Source of the DNA: an uncultured Gemmiger sp.
GTDB lineage: Bacteria > Bacillota > Clostridia > Oscillospirales > Ruminococcaceae
Assembly: GCA_944386495.1 (NCBI GenBank)
Contig: CALXBE010000003.1
Coordinates: 88,415 to 152,414, forward strand
Direction of reading: 5' to 3'
Length of the DNA: 64,000 nt
Both the position numbers and the translations under genes were made by a program. Each line of letters opens with the position of its first letter. The first letter of the stretch is position 1. Below are positions 16,523 to 24,794 of the stretch, piece by piece. The notes under the pieces were generated by a model. That model was not told where the DNA came from and did not search any database. It worked only from the letters and a program-made list of their open reading frames with translations.

Positions 16523-17652
16523 GGGGTTTCCCTCCCGGGCAGGCCATGGGTATGGCAGAGGGTGCCGTACCGGGCCGTAATCATATCCAGCAGTCCAAAG
16601 GCGGTCATGGCCGTCTGGACTACCGCCGCCCGGGCCAGGATGCAGGGGTCATGGCGGCCCTGTATCTGAAGGGTAGCGGCGGTATGGTGGGGGTAATCCA
16701 CCGTCTGCTGTGGTTTATATATGCTGGGGGTGGGCTTGACCACCGTCCGGAACACCAAAGGCATTCCGTTGGCGATTCCTCCGTTCACCCCTCCGTTGTG
16801 GTTGGTGGTGGTGACCAGCCGGTCCTCCGCCCAGGCGAAGGGGTCGTTGGCCTGGCTTCCGGTCATGTCGGCCAGGGCAAACCCGGCACCGAACTCTATC
16901 CCCTTGACGGCGGGGATGGAGAAGGCCAGGTGAGCCAGAACGCTTTCCAGGCTGTCAAAGAAGGGTTCTCCTACCCCGGCGGGCAGTCCCACGGCGGCGG
17001 TTTCCAGAATCCCGCCTACGCTGTCCCCCTGGCGGCTCTCTTCCCGGATGGCCTCCATCATGTCGGGGGCCCGGTCCGGGTCCACCAGAGCAAAGCCGCT
17101 GCCCCGGTTGAGGGCTTCCAGCTGGGATTTCAGCAGGGATTCCTCCCCGGACAGGGGAGCATCCTCCAGCCCGGCCACCCGGGCAATATGGCTGGAAAGG
17201 GTGATCCCCATCCCCTCCAGAATCTGGCGGCAGATCTCCCCGGCAGCCACGGCGGCGGCGGTGATTCTTCCCGAGAAGTGTCCCCCGCCCCGGGCATCCT
17301 GCCAGCCCTCGTACTTGGCCCAGGCGGTATAATCCGCATGGCCGGGGCGAAGCAGGTCCTGGGTCTTTTTGTAATCTCCGCTTCTGGTGTTGGTATTTTC
17401 AATCAGGATGGCAATGGGGGTGCCGGTGGTCCGGCCCTCCACCACCCCGGACAGGAACTTGACCCGGTCCGGTTCCACCCGTCCGGTGGAAAGCCCGTCC
17501 CCCCTGGCCCGGCGTTTCTCCATGGCCAGGTCCAGGGCTTCCAGGTCCAGGGGGACCCCGGCGGCAATGCCGTCCAGCACTGCCCCGATCCCTGCCCCGT
17601 GGCTTTCCCCGAAGATGGTCAGGGAAATATTGGTTCCAAAGGTATTTTTCAC
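16507..17652 (-). CDS. aroC: Chorismate synthase AroC
   Basis: Seventh shikimate step: EPSP to chorismate, needing reduced FMN but with no net redox change. 381 residues. Signatures: IFGESHGAGIGAVLDG with the catalytic His, GHADYTAWAKY, GGGHFSGRITAA, and the C-terminal LQGRHDPC with its catalytic Asp. Starts at a GTG at 17652, 3 bp after the aroB stop, preceded by GAGGA. No fused flavin reductase domain, so reduced FMN must come from elsewhere. Confidence 0.96.
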   Translation of the reverse strand: MKNTFGTNISLTIFGESHGAGIGAVLDGIAAGVPLDLEALDLAMEKRRARGDGLSTGRVEPDRVKFLSGVVEGRTTGTPIAILIENTNTRSGDYKKTQDLLRPGHADYTAWAKYEGWQDARGGGHFSGRITAAAVAAGEICRQILEGMGITLSSHIARVAGLEDAPLSGEESLLKSQLEALNRGSGFALVDPDRAPDMMEAIREESRQGDSVGGILETAAVGLPAGVGEPFFDSLESVLAHLAFSIPAVKGIEFGAGFALADMTGSQANDPFAWAEDRLVTTTNHNGGVNGGIANGMPLVFRTVVKPTPSIYKPQQTVDYPHHTAATLQIQGRHDPCILARAAVVQTAMTAFGLLDMITARYGTLCHTHGLPGRETPWNMD

Positions 17653-17655
17653 GGT

Positions 17656-18693
17656 TTATTCCTCACCGCTCAGCCCAATGAGGGCGGGCAGGTCTTTCTC
17701 CATGCTGATTTTTTCCATCCGCCAGCAGCCCAGTCCCGGCACCTTGACCACCGTAATGGAGTCCCCGGCAGATTTTTTGTCGTGGCGCATATATTCCAGC
17801 ACCTTTTCCTTATTGAAGCTGCACCGGGCGGGCAGGCCGATTTTCCGGTAGAGGGCCCGGGTCCGCTTGGCCAGCTGTTTATCCTGAATCATGGGAAGCA
17901 TTCCCAAAGCCACACATTCCCCGTGGTAGAGCCCGGTGGTCCGGCGGCCCTTGATTCCCTTCACCGCCTCAATGCCGTGGCCGATGGTGTGGCCGAAGTT
18001 GAGGATTTTCCGTTCCCCGTTCTCCTTCTCGTCCCGTTCCACCACATGCTTTTTCACCATAAGGCTCCGGTAGATGATCTCCTCGCAGTCAGCGTAGATA
18101 TCCCCGTTCTCAAACAGCTGGAAAAGCTGGGCGTCGCAGATGAGCCCCGCCTTGATGGCCTCAGCCATTCCGTTGATGTAGTGGCGCTTGGGCAGGGTGG
18201 CCAGGGTATCCGGGTCAATGACCACCAGCTTGGGCTGCCAGAAAGCGCCCACAATATTTTTGGCGTCCCCCATATCAATGGCCACCTTTCCTCCGATGGA
18301 GGAGTCGATCTGGCTCAGGGTGGTGGTGGGGCAGTTGATAAAGTCGATTCCCCGCATATAGGTGGCGGCGGCAAACCCGGCCAGGTCCCCCACGACTCCG
18401 CCGCCCAGGGCGATGACCAGGCTGGTCCGGTCCATGCCGAAGTCCAGCATTTCTCCCAGCACCTGGCCGTAGACCTTCATGGACTTGCTGGCCTCCCCCT
18501 GGGGAACGGTGCAGATTCGACCGTCGGTACACTGGGCCTGGATTCCCAGGGTATATTCCCGGGGAACGCCGGAATCGGTGACGATCATTACCTTCCGGTG
18601 GGTCAGGTCGGTGAGGTGCCGCAGGTTGTTCAGGGCGCCCCGCTTGAGGATGATGTCATAGCTGTTGGGGCCCAGATTCATGGTAAGTTTCAT
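17656..18693 (-). CDS. aroB: 3-dehydroquinate synthase AroB
   Basis: Second shikimate step: NAD- and Zn-dependent cyclisation of DAHP. 345 residues. Signatures: VTDSGVP nucleotide-binding strand, ALGGGVVGDLAGFAAATYMRG, CPTTTLSQIDSSIGGK, and the Zn ligands in NFGHTIGHGIE. The gene follows pheA by 18 bp and is second in the operon. Confidence 0.96.
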   Translation of the reverse strand: MKLTMNLGPNSYDIILKRGALNNLRHLTDLTHRKVMIVTDSGVPREYTLGIQAQCTDGRICTVPQGEASKSMKVYGQVLGEMLDFGMDRTSLVIALGGGVVGDLAGFAAATYMRGIDFINCPTTTLSQIDSSIGGKVAIDMGDAKNIVGAFWQPKLVVIDPDTLATLPKRHYINGMAEAIKAGLICDAQLFQLFENGDIYADCEEIIYRSLMVKKHVVERDEKENGERKILNFGHTIGHGIEAVKGIKGRRTTGLYHGECVALGMLPMIQDKQLAKRTRALYRKIGLPARCSFNKEKVLEYMRHDKKSAGDSITVVKVPGLGCWRMEKISMEKDLPALIGLSGEE

Positions 18694-18711
18694 AATGATT
18701 CCTTTCTTGGC

Positions 18712-19779
18712 TCACCGGTTGAAGATACCCAGTATCCGAACCGTGCGGCAAATCTCTCCCAGCTGTTCCAGCAGCTGACGGGACTGATCGGCGGTGGGGC
18801 TGCCCACCAGCTCTACATAAAAGTAATATTCAAAGGGGACATGGGGCATGGGGCGGCTCTTGATGCATTCCATGTTGAAGCCTCCCTGGCCGATGACCTG
18901 GATGACCCGGGCCAGCTGCCCTGCCTTGTGGTCCACCGTAAACAGCAGGCTGAACCGGTTGCCCTGGTTGGGCAGGCGGCGGCCCACCACAATAAACCGG
19001 GTGGTGTTGGTTCCCTCGGTGTTCACCTGTTCCACCAGCACCTCCAGCCCATAGAGCCTGGCGGTCTCCAGGCTGGCAATGGCCGCCTTGGTCTTGTCCC
19101 CGCTCTGGGCCACATACTGGGCCGCAGCGGCGGTGTTGGGATAGCTCTGGCTTTCCAGGTGAAGGCTTTTCAGGAACTGCTCGCTCTGGCTCAGGCCCTG
19201 GGGGTGGCTGTACACCGTCTTGATGTCTCCCAGCTTGGCCCCGGGCAGGGCCAGCAGGTTCTGCTGCACCGGCAGGTCGTACATGCCGGTGATATACAGG
19301 TTATGGGTGTAGCACAGGTCCAGCACCTGGCTTACATCCCCGGCGCTGGAATTTTCAAAGGGAAGCACTCCGTACTCCGCTTCCCCCTTTTCCACAGCGG
19401 CAAAAACTTCCTCCCAGGTGGGGTAGCTTCTGGCCTTGGCCTGGGGGAACAGCCGGGTCAGGGCAATGTGGGCAAAGGCCCCCTCCACTCCCTGGTAGGC
19501 TACCCGGTCCCGGCCCAGGACCCGGGCCTGGTACTGTTTGGAAATATCCATCTGCATCTGGATGTACTGGCGGTAGAAGGGTTTCAGTTCCTCCCTTTCG
19601 ATCCGTTCCAGATTTTTCCGGATCACCTGCTCCTCCCGGGCCTCGTCCAGCACCGGCAGGTCATGGGCATCCTTGTAGGCAGCCACATCTGCCACTGCCT
19701 CCATCCGCTCCTGAAACAGCCGGGCCATCTCTTTGTCGATTTGGTCTATCCGGCTGCGGGCATCCTGCAAAAGATCCAT
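18712..19779 (-). CDS. pheA: Bifunctional chorismate mutase / prephenate dehydratase PheA
   Basis: Converts chorismate to prephenate and then to phenylpyruvate. 355 residues in three parts: AroQ-type chorismate mutase (1-85, RSRIDQIDKEMARLFQERM), prephenate dehydratase (about 90-270, YQGVEGAFAH, FENSSAGDVSQVLD, NTTRFIVVG) and a C-terminal ACT domain (about 280-355) that normally senses Phe. The ACT motif reads CIKSRPM in place of the ESRP of enteric P-proteins. First gene of the nine-gene operon, with the promoter 45 bp upstream and AGGAGAGG before the ATG. The leader is too short for a T-box or attenuator. Confidence 0.95.
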   Translation of the reverse strand: MDLLQDARSRIDQIDKEMARLFQERMEAVADVAAYKDAHDLPVLDEAREEQVIRKNLERIEREELKPFYRQYIQMQMDISKQYQARVLGRDRVAYQGVEGAFAHIALTRLFPQAKARSYPTWEEVFAAVEKGEAEYGVLPFENSSAGDVSQVLDLCYTHNLYITGMYDLPVQQNLLALPGAKLGDIKTVYSHPQGLSQSEQFLKSLHLESQSYPNTAAAAQYVAQSGDKTKAAIASLETARLYGLEVLVEQVNTEGTNTTRFIVVGRRLPNQGNRFSLLFTVDHKAGQLARVIQVIGQGGFNMECIKSRPMPHVPFEYYFYVELVGSPTADQSRQLLEQLGEICRTVRILGIFNR

Positions 19780-19823
19780 CCTCTTTCATCCTCTCCTGGG
19801 AACCTATCTTTATATGCCGTTAA

Positions 19824-19852
19824 AGTATACCATAAAAGGGATTCAATTCCAA
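19824..19852 (-). promoter_or_regulatory. Promoter of the pheA-aro-tyrA operon
   Basis: Minus strand TTGGAA (19847-19852), 17-bp spacer, TATACT (19824-19829). Only about 45 bp separate it from the pheA ATG, leaving no room for a leader riboswitch, so any control is at initiation or by enzyme feedback. Confidence 0.75.
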
Positions 19853-19903
19853 TAAGCGACCTTCCAAAAATTGCCCGGAAATTCTGGGAAATTTCCACGA
19901 AAA

Positions 19904-19932
19904 AAGCCGGTCCCATCACCTGGGACCGGCTT
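19904..19932 (-). terminator. Terminator ending the plsC cluster
   Basis: Perfect 12-bp stem AAGCCGGTCCCA / TGGGACCGGCTT with a 5-nt loop; TTTTTTCG follows on the minus strand. The stop codon of the 56-aa gene lies in the loop. Confidence 0.9.
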
Positions 19933-20086
19933 TCTTTTCGGTTTTTTCTTCCTTTGCAGCCCCATTCTGAGGGCGGATGTCCTCCAACCGCCGGGGCTTG
20001 CGGTAGATGGGGCGATAGGGATTTTCCAGGTCAGCCGCCGGGGACTTGGCCGGTTTCTTCCCGGAAAAAAGCCGGGGCAGCTTCAC
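19916..20086 (-). CDS. Small basic hypothetical protein, 56 aa
   Basis: Not recognised. Lys-, Arg- and Pro-rich with no hydrophobic segment. The proposed GTG at 20086 overlaps the stop of the preceding gene (GTGA), with GGGGGCGG about 6 nt upstream. The stop codon falls inside the loop of the downstream terminator. The tight overlap on one side and the terminator on the other support a real small gene, but nothing indicates a function. Confidence 0.4.
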   Translation of the reverse strand: MKLPRLFSGKKPAKSPAADLENPYRPIYRKPRRLEDIRPQNGAAKEEKTEKKAGPR

Positions 20087-20757
20087 GAGACCGCCCCCTG
20101 GGTCAGGGCCTCCCAAAGGGCCTGGTCCTCCGGGGAAACCTCTCCGGCCCGGTGGAAAAGGGTAAACCGGGACATATATTCCTGGCTGTCGCCCCCCTTG
20201 TTGTCCACCAGGGTCTCCCGCTCATAGCTGCCCAGGTCCAGCCCCGCCAGCACCGGGCAGTTTTCCCATTCATAGTATTCCACCCCGTCCAGGCTGGCCC
20301 CCTGCTGAGCAGCAAATCCTTCCAGGTCATCGGTGAGATAAATATAACTTTGCTGGTTCTGGATGTCTGCCCAGAGCCGGGTCATTCCGGCCATCTGGTC
20401 GTAGGCATCCCCCTCATCTTCCTGGGAGAAATCCACCGTATACTGGTTGACCTGGACGGTCACCTTTCCGTCCCCGTTCAGGTCCTGACCGTAGGCGGCC
20501 AGGGCCTGGGAGAGCTGTTCCGAAGTGTCCACCGGCAGGTTCTGTTTTGCACACAGGGCAATCTGGTAGTCCGGCCTGACCACCTGAAGCTGCCCATAGA
20601 CAATGTACCCCCCAAGGAGTAACACCGCCAGGCCTCCCACGATATAATACCAGTGATAGTCCCACCAGTTGGCCCACCGCTCCTTTTTGGTATATTCCCG
20701 GCTGCGGCGGGGCGGGCGGGGCTCCTTACTGGATTTTGTCACCCATTGTTCAGCCAT
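20083..20757 (-). CDS. Single-pass membrane protein with extracytoplasmic domain, unknown
   Basis: 224 residues. A basic, Trp/Tyr-rich cytoplasmic N-terminus (residues 1-38) is followed by one membrane helix (about 40-58, IVGGLAVLLLGGYIVYG) and a soluble domain of about 165 residues with a DLNGDGKVTVQVN stretch resembling a calcium-binding dockerin-like loop. I do not recognise the family with confidence. It overlaps plsC by 8 bp and is in the same operon, so it may act at the membrane, but no function is assigned. Confidence 0.7.
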   Translation of the reverse strand: MAEQWVTKSSKEPRPPRRSREYTKKERWANWWDYHWYYIVGGLAVLLLGGYIVYGQLQVVRPDYQIALCAKQNLPVDTSEQLSQALAAYGQDLNGDGKVTVQVNQYTVDFSQEDEGDAYDQMAGMTRLWADIQNQQSYIYLTDDLEGFAAQQGASLDGVEYYEWENCPVLAGLDLGSYERETLVDNKGGDSQEYMSRFTLFHRAGEVSPEDQALWEALTQGAVS

Positions 20758-21490
20758 TTTCTTCCTCCAGCACCTCCATGATCTTTTCCCGCACCTGCTG
20801 GGGAAGCTGTTTCTGAGCCTCCTTGTCCATTCCCTCCAGGGTGATGGGGGGCAGGATGGTCACCCGGACCTGAGCCGGGTGCATGAGCATGTGGTTATTT
20901 TCCATAATATCCCGGCTGTGGCTGATGGCCACCGGCACCACCGGTGCCCCGCTTTTCAGAGCCACCCGGAAGGCACCCGGTTTGAACTCCAGGGTGGTGC
21001 CTTCCTCCCCCTTGTTCCGGGTCCCCTCGGGGAAGATGACAAAGCTGTTGCCCGCCTTGACCCAGGCGGTGGCCTCCCCCAGTGCCTTGACGCTGGCCCG
21101 CACATCTCCCCGGTCCACATACACGCAGCCCAGCAGGTCCATCCACTGGTTGACCAGGGGAATTTTCCGGGTCTCTGCCTTGGCCAGGATTCCGTTGGGG
21201 CGGTCCAGACAGGTGAGGACCAGGGGAATGTCGTAGTAGCTCCGGTGGTTGGCCACATACACCACCGGCCCCTGGGGGATGTTTTCCTGACCGGTCACTT
21301 CCACCTTCACCCCGGCCAGTTTCAGCAGGGTGCGGCACCAGTGGTCCACATGAAGGTCGGTCAGACGGCGGACTTCTTCCAGGTCTCCCGCCTGACGGGC
21401 AGCCTGGGCCTTTTTCAGCTGGTCATAGTGAAGGAGCATATATCCGAAAAAGTATCCGAACCAGATCACCGTTCTGAAAAAATCTATCAT
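20750..21490 (-). CDS. plsC: 1-acyl-sn-glycerol-3-phosphate acyltransferase (PlsC family)
   Basis: Membrane-associated acyltransferase that makes phosphatidic acid from lysophosphatidic acid. 246 residues with an N-terminal hydrophobic segment. The HX4D motif is visible as NHRSYYD, the acceptor-phosphate motif as FPEGTRNKGEEG, and PVVPVAI further on; all are needed for catalysis. First gene of a three-gene operon. A second PlsC paralogue elsewhere is likely, so the physiological acceptor is not certain. Confidence 0.9.
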   Translation of the reverse strand: MIDFFRTVIWFGYFFGYMLLHYDQLKKAQAARQAGDLEEVRRLTDLHVDHWCRTLLKLAGVKVEVTGQENIPQGPVVYVANHRSYYDIPLVLTCLDRPNGILAKAETRKIPLVNQWMDLLGCVYVDRGDVRASVKALGEATAWVKAGNSFVIFPEGTRNKGEEGTTLEFKPGAFRVALKSGAPVVPVAISHSRDIMENNHMLMHPAQVRVTILPPITLEGMDKEAQKQLPQQVREKIMEVLEEENG

Positions 21491-21523
21491 AAAATTTCTC
21501 CTGTTTTCGCTGATGATGTTCCC

Positions 21524-21532
21524 AGTATAGCA
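21524..21532 (-). promoter_or_regulatory. Extended -10 of the plsC promoter
   Basis: Minus strand TGCTATACT is an extended -10 element about 40 bp before the plsC ATG; no good -35 is seen. Confidence 0.45.
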
Positions 21533-21559
21533 TAAAGCGTAAACTTTTACCCCCTTTAC

Positions 21560-21588
21560 TTGAAACTTATTTGTAAAAATTGTATTAT
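21560..21588 (+). promoter_or_regulatory. Promoter of the DUF624/C39-like pair
   Basis: TTGAAA (21560-21565), 17-bp spacer, TATTAT (21583-21588). Divergent from the plsC promoter. Confidence 0.7.
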
Positions 21589-21644
21589 AACCAGAAAGAG
21601 AGGGGAATTTTGACCCTTTCTCCCACAGAAAAGAGGAACTTTAT

Positions 21645-22472
21645 ATGTTATTTCGGAACAGTTATATGACCCCCGGTCCCGGTGTGGAACGGGACACTCC
21701 CCGGAAAACCGGTCTGCCCCGCTTTTTTGAGCTTTTAGGCCGGGACCTGCCCAACCTGTACAAGGCCAGTTTTCTGGCCGGGCTGGGCGGCCTGCCCGCC
21801 ATTCTGCTGGTAGGGTTCGGCATCAGCACCAAGAGCATTCTCATTACCCTGGGCGGGGCCCTTCTCACCGGATGGCTGGTCGGCCCCTGTCTCTGCGGTG
21901 CCTTTGACACCACCCTCCGGGCTCTCCGGGACGAGGCCGGATACTGGTGGCCCACCTACCGCCGGGCCTTCAAGGCCAACTTCAAGGGAAGTCTGTTGTC
22001 CGGAATCGTCTTTACCGCCATTGTATCCATCCAGGTTCTGGTCTGCACCACCCTGCTGGAAAATGGGGTGACCAGTGCGTTCACCTGGGTAATGATGCTT
22101 CTCAACCTGTTCCTGGGCACCGGATTTTTCTCCTATTACTGGGCCCAGATGGTCCTGGTGGACACCACCCTCTCCCAACGAATCAAAAACATCTGTCTCA
22201 TGTTCATCGGGTTCCTGCCCCAGACCCTGGCCGCCACTGTATTCCAGCTGTTCTACTGGGCACTGCTCTATCTGCTCATGCCCTTTAGCATCATTCTGTT
22301 CCTGGTATTCGGGTGCTGGCTGCCCCTGCTGGTGGGGCTGATGATCATCTACCCCAGCATGGACCGGGTGCTCCACATTGAGGAGACCCTGTATGAACGG
22401 CACAAGGACGATTACAAGGGCGAAATCGACTGGGGCAACCCAGAGGAGGACCCGGATGATTCTCAGTCCTGA
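21645..22472 (+). CDS. DUF624/YesL-like membrane protein
   Basis: 275 residues with five to six hydrophobic segments and an acidic soluble C-terminus. The arrangement of a short N-terminal loop, a paired helix, a CGAFDTTLRALRDEAGYWW segment, then YRRAFKANFKGSLLSG before the third helix resembles the YesL/DUF624 family, usually found near sugar uptake genes. Function of the family is unknown. AGAGGAA precedes the ATG. It is followed after 33 bp by a C39-like peptidase gene on the same transcript. Confidence 0.6.
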   Translation: MLFRNSYMTPGPGVERDTPRKTGLPRFFELLGRDLPNLYKASFLAGLGGLPAILLVGFGISTKSILITLGGALLTGWLVGPCLCGAFDTTLRALRDEAGYWWPTYRRAFKANFKGSLLSGIVFTAIVSIQVLVCTTLLENGVTSAFTWVMMLLNLFLGTGFFSYYWAQMVLVDTTLSQRIKNICLMFIGFLPQTLAATVFQLFYWALLYLLMPFSIILFLVFGCWLPLLVGLMIIYPSMDRVLHIEETLYERHKDDYKGEIDWGNPEEDPDDSQS

Positions 22473-22505
22473 TTCAGGTAAAATTCCGGGAAAGGAGGAA
22501 GGCCT

Positions 22506-23858
22506 GTGATTGCCAAGACCCTGAAAGTGCTTGAGGGCACCGACGCCCTTACCAAGGGCGACCTGGAAAATGTGACCGTCACCGATGACCGTATTATTCT
22601 GGATTCAGTGGCCGGGCGGCATGTGCTGTACGGCTGCTACACCAGCGTGCCCCTCTCCATGCCCCAGTTTGATGCCCTGGTCATGAGCTGGAATGCGGAC
22701 ACCCCCGAGGGGACCGCCGTGGAAGCCCAGGCCCGGGTAATGGTGGACGGCAACTGGAGCGTCTGGGTGGATTTTGGCCGGTGGAGCCCCTACATCAAGC
22801 GAAGCTCCGGATATTTTGCCCAGGGCCCCCTGGTCATGGACCGGGATATCCTCTACCTGGACAGCAAAACCGCCGACCAGGTCCAGCTTCGCATCTATCT
22901 TTACACCGACAACGAGGTACAGACCCCCAGTGTACGGCTGCTCTCCGCCAGTGTACGGCGGGTCCAGTCCAAGCCGGAGAAAGTTCCCAAGCTGGGGAAC
23001 CGTCAGCTTCGGATTCCCAGCTACAGTCAGCTGCTCCGGGCTCCCTCCCTCAGCGACACCATGGACCTGGCCTGCTGCCTTACCGGGATGATGAACCGGT
23101 ACGGGGAGGATGTGCTTCCCGAAGAACTGGGCCTTGCCATGTATGACTGGGAGGGCCACACCTGCGCCAACCGCGCCTTTGCCGCCGCTGTGGCCGGATG
23201 CTGGGGCTACTACTCTCACCTTGCCTTTATGGAGCTTTCCCAGCTCTGGGAAGAGATCCGCTCCGGGTATGCGGCAGCAGTGGAAATCAACTATACCGCT
23301 GACCCCGATCAGGCAGGGCCCGGTCTGCCCTGGCTGGCGGAGAGCATGTGCGATGCCCAGCGTCACTGGGTAGTGGTCACCGGATTCACCGAAATCGACC
23401 AGACCGTTCATCTGCTGGTCAACGATTCCCTCTGCCCCACCGATGCCCAGTGCGCCCGCATCTGGTCCCTGGATGACTTTATGGAAGCCTGGACCGGGCT
23501 GGGGCTGGTCCTCCACAAAAAGGACCGGCGGTACGGCCTGGATAAGCCCCAGCGGCAGACGGTGCAGATCCAGCCCAACCCCCAGAGCGAACTGCCCGAC
23601 AACTATATCCTCACTCTGGGGGGAAAGCCCTATCTTCTCCCCCAGGATTTCTGCGGCACTCCCCAGGAGCCTACCGGTGTGCTGGCAGTGACCTACACGG
23701 ACGGGATTGCCCGGGCCACCACCGCCCACAAGGCCTTCCGGTTTGTTCCCATCGTGGACGGAGGACTTTTCCTGGCCAAGGGGGAGAAAAAGACCAAGAA
23801 AACCGTCTACGCCCTCAACTTTACCGGGAGCATGATGGTGGGAGACATTCTGGTTTGA
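22506..23858 (+). CDS. C39-like cysteine peptidase domain protein
   Basis: 450 residues, GTG start preceded by AAAGGAGGAAGGCCT. The first 165 residues are beta-rich with no signal peptide (a jelly-roll-like region, VSWxxDxPEGT-type strands). Residues 175-340 resemble a peptidase_C39_2 domain: a Gln in SYSQ, Cys in DLACCLTGMM, His in HWVVVTGF and Asn/Asp in LLVNDSL could form the papain-like set. The usual Gly-Cys-Gly helix start is replaced by LACC, so activity is uncertain. The C-terminal 110 residues are unassigned. No export signal is seen, which is odd for this family. Partner of the upstream DUF624 protein. Confidence 0.6.
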   Translation: MIAKTLKVLEGTDALTKGDLENVTVTDDRIILDSVAGRHVLYGCYTSVPLSMPQFDALVMSWNADTPEGTAVEAQARVMVDGNWSVWVDFGRWSPYIKRSSGYFAQGPLVMDRDILYLDSKTADQVQLRIYLYTDNEVQTPSVRLLSASVRRVQSKPEKVPKLGNRQLRIPSYSQLLRAPSLSDTMDLACCLTGMMNRYGEDVLPEELGLAMYDWEGHTCANRAFAAAVAGCWGYYSHLAFMELSQLWEEIRSGYAAAVEINYTADPDQAGPGLPWLAESMCDAQRHWVVVTGFTEIDQTVHLLVNDSLCPTDAQCARIWSLDDFMEAWTGLGLVLHKKDRRYGLDKPQRQTVQIQPNPQSELPDNYILTLGGKPYLLPQDFCGTPQEPTGVLAVTYTDGIARATTAHKAFRFVPIVDGGLFLAKGEKKTKKTVYALNFTGSMMVGDILV

Positions 23859-23877
23859 TTCCTTTCATTCCTAAAAA

Positions 23878-23927
23878 ACAAGAAAGCCTGCAAAGCCGAC
23901 TGCATTCGGCCTTGCAGGCTTTCTTGT
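23878..23927 (+). terminator. Bidirectional terminator
   Basis: A 15-bp perfect stem (ACAAGAAAGCCTGCA and its complement) with an inner AAGCCGA/TTCGGCCT extension, flanked by A-run and T-run; it separates the convergent C39-like and sdaAA genes and can serve both. Confidence 0.9.
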
Positions 23928-23933
23928 TTTTGT

Positions 23934-24782
23934 TCAGGAATTGCAGCCCCCGCACCGCCGGCAGGCAGAGGGAGCGGCGGCACAGCCGCCCAGAGCGGTC
24001 TCCCGCAGTTCCACCGGGATTTTCCTGCCTACCCGGTACATGGTCTGGAGCATCTCGTCCAGGGGTATCAGCTGCCGGATTCCGGATAGGGCCATCTCCG
24101 CCGCAATAAGAGCATTGGCTGCCCCGGCAGCGTTCCGGTTCTGGCAGGGGTATTCCACCAGCCCTCCCACCGGGTCACAGACCAGGCCCAGCATATTCAT
24201 AAGAACGGTGGAAGCGGCAGTCAGGCACTGTTCCGGGGTTCCCCCCATCAGTTCCACGGCGGCGGAAGCGGCCATGGCTGCCGCCACCCCGATTTCCGCC
24301 TGGCATCCCCCCACTGCCCCGGCCACGGTAGCGTTCCGCATGGCCAGGTATCCAATGGCGCCGCAGTTGAAAAGGGCCTCCGCCATCCAGGAATCGGGCA
24401 GGTCATAGGTTTCCTGCAAAGCCAGCAGCAGCCCCGGCACCACCCCTGCAGAGCCTGCGGTGGGGGCAGCCACGATCAGGCCCATGGAGGCGTTCACTTC
24501 CAGCACTGCCATGGCGTAGGTGATGGCTTTTTCCAGCACCGGGCCGCAGATCCCCTGATTTTGGGCTTCTCCCCCAATGAGTCCGCCCATGGACCGGAGG
24601 GAGTTTTCCAAAGGTTCCCGGGCAGACCGGACCATGATGTTCCAGACCTGGCTCATCCGCTCCTCCACTTCCTGGGGGGATGCCTCCCCCTGGGTGCACT
24701 CCCGCAGCCGCATGATTCGGGAGATAGGGCAGTTTTCCTGCCGGCAGAGGGCCAGCAGTTCCTCTCCGCTTTTGAAATCCAT
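23934..24782 (-). CDS. sdaAA: L-serine dehydratase, iron-sulfur-dependent, alpha subunit
   Basis: Large subunit of the two-chain [4Fe-4S] L-serine ammonia-lyase that deaminates serine to pyruvate. 282 residues. Visible are GGLIGGEAQ, APTAGSAGVVPG, the EIGVAAAMAASA stretch and NMLGLVCDPVGGLVEYPCQNRN with cluster-binding cysteines; a Cys-rich tail (CAAAPSACRRCGGC) lies at the C-terminus. It lies 12 bp after sdaAB. Oxygen-sensitive, in keeping with an anaerobe, and it would feed pyruvate to the PFOR encoded further on. Confidence 0.95.
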   Translation of the reverse strand: MDFKSGEELLALCRQENCPISRIMRLRECTQGEASPQEVEERMSQVWNIMVRSAREPLENSLRSMGGLIGGEAQNQGICGPVLEKAITYAMAVLEVNASMGLIVAAPTAGSAGVVPGLLLALQETYDLPDSWMAEALFNCGAIGYLAMRNATVAGAVGGCQAEIGVAAAMAASAAVELMGGTPEQCLTAASTVLMNMLGLVCDPVGGLVEYPCQNRNAAGAANALIAAEMALSGIRQLIPLDEMLQTMYRVGRKIPVELRETALGGCAAAPSACRRCGGCNS

Positions 24783-24794
24783 CTTCTCTCCTCC

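Noticed and set aside
16546-20622. Very long open frame on the plus strand opposite the aro operon
   Set aside because: It is the antisense shadow of GC-rich genes with clear families on the minus strand, has low-complexity Gly/Pro/His-rich translation and no ribosome-binding site.
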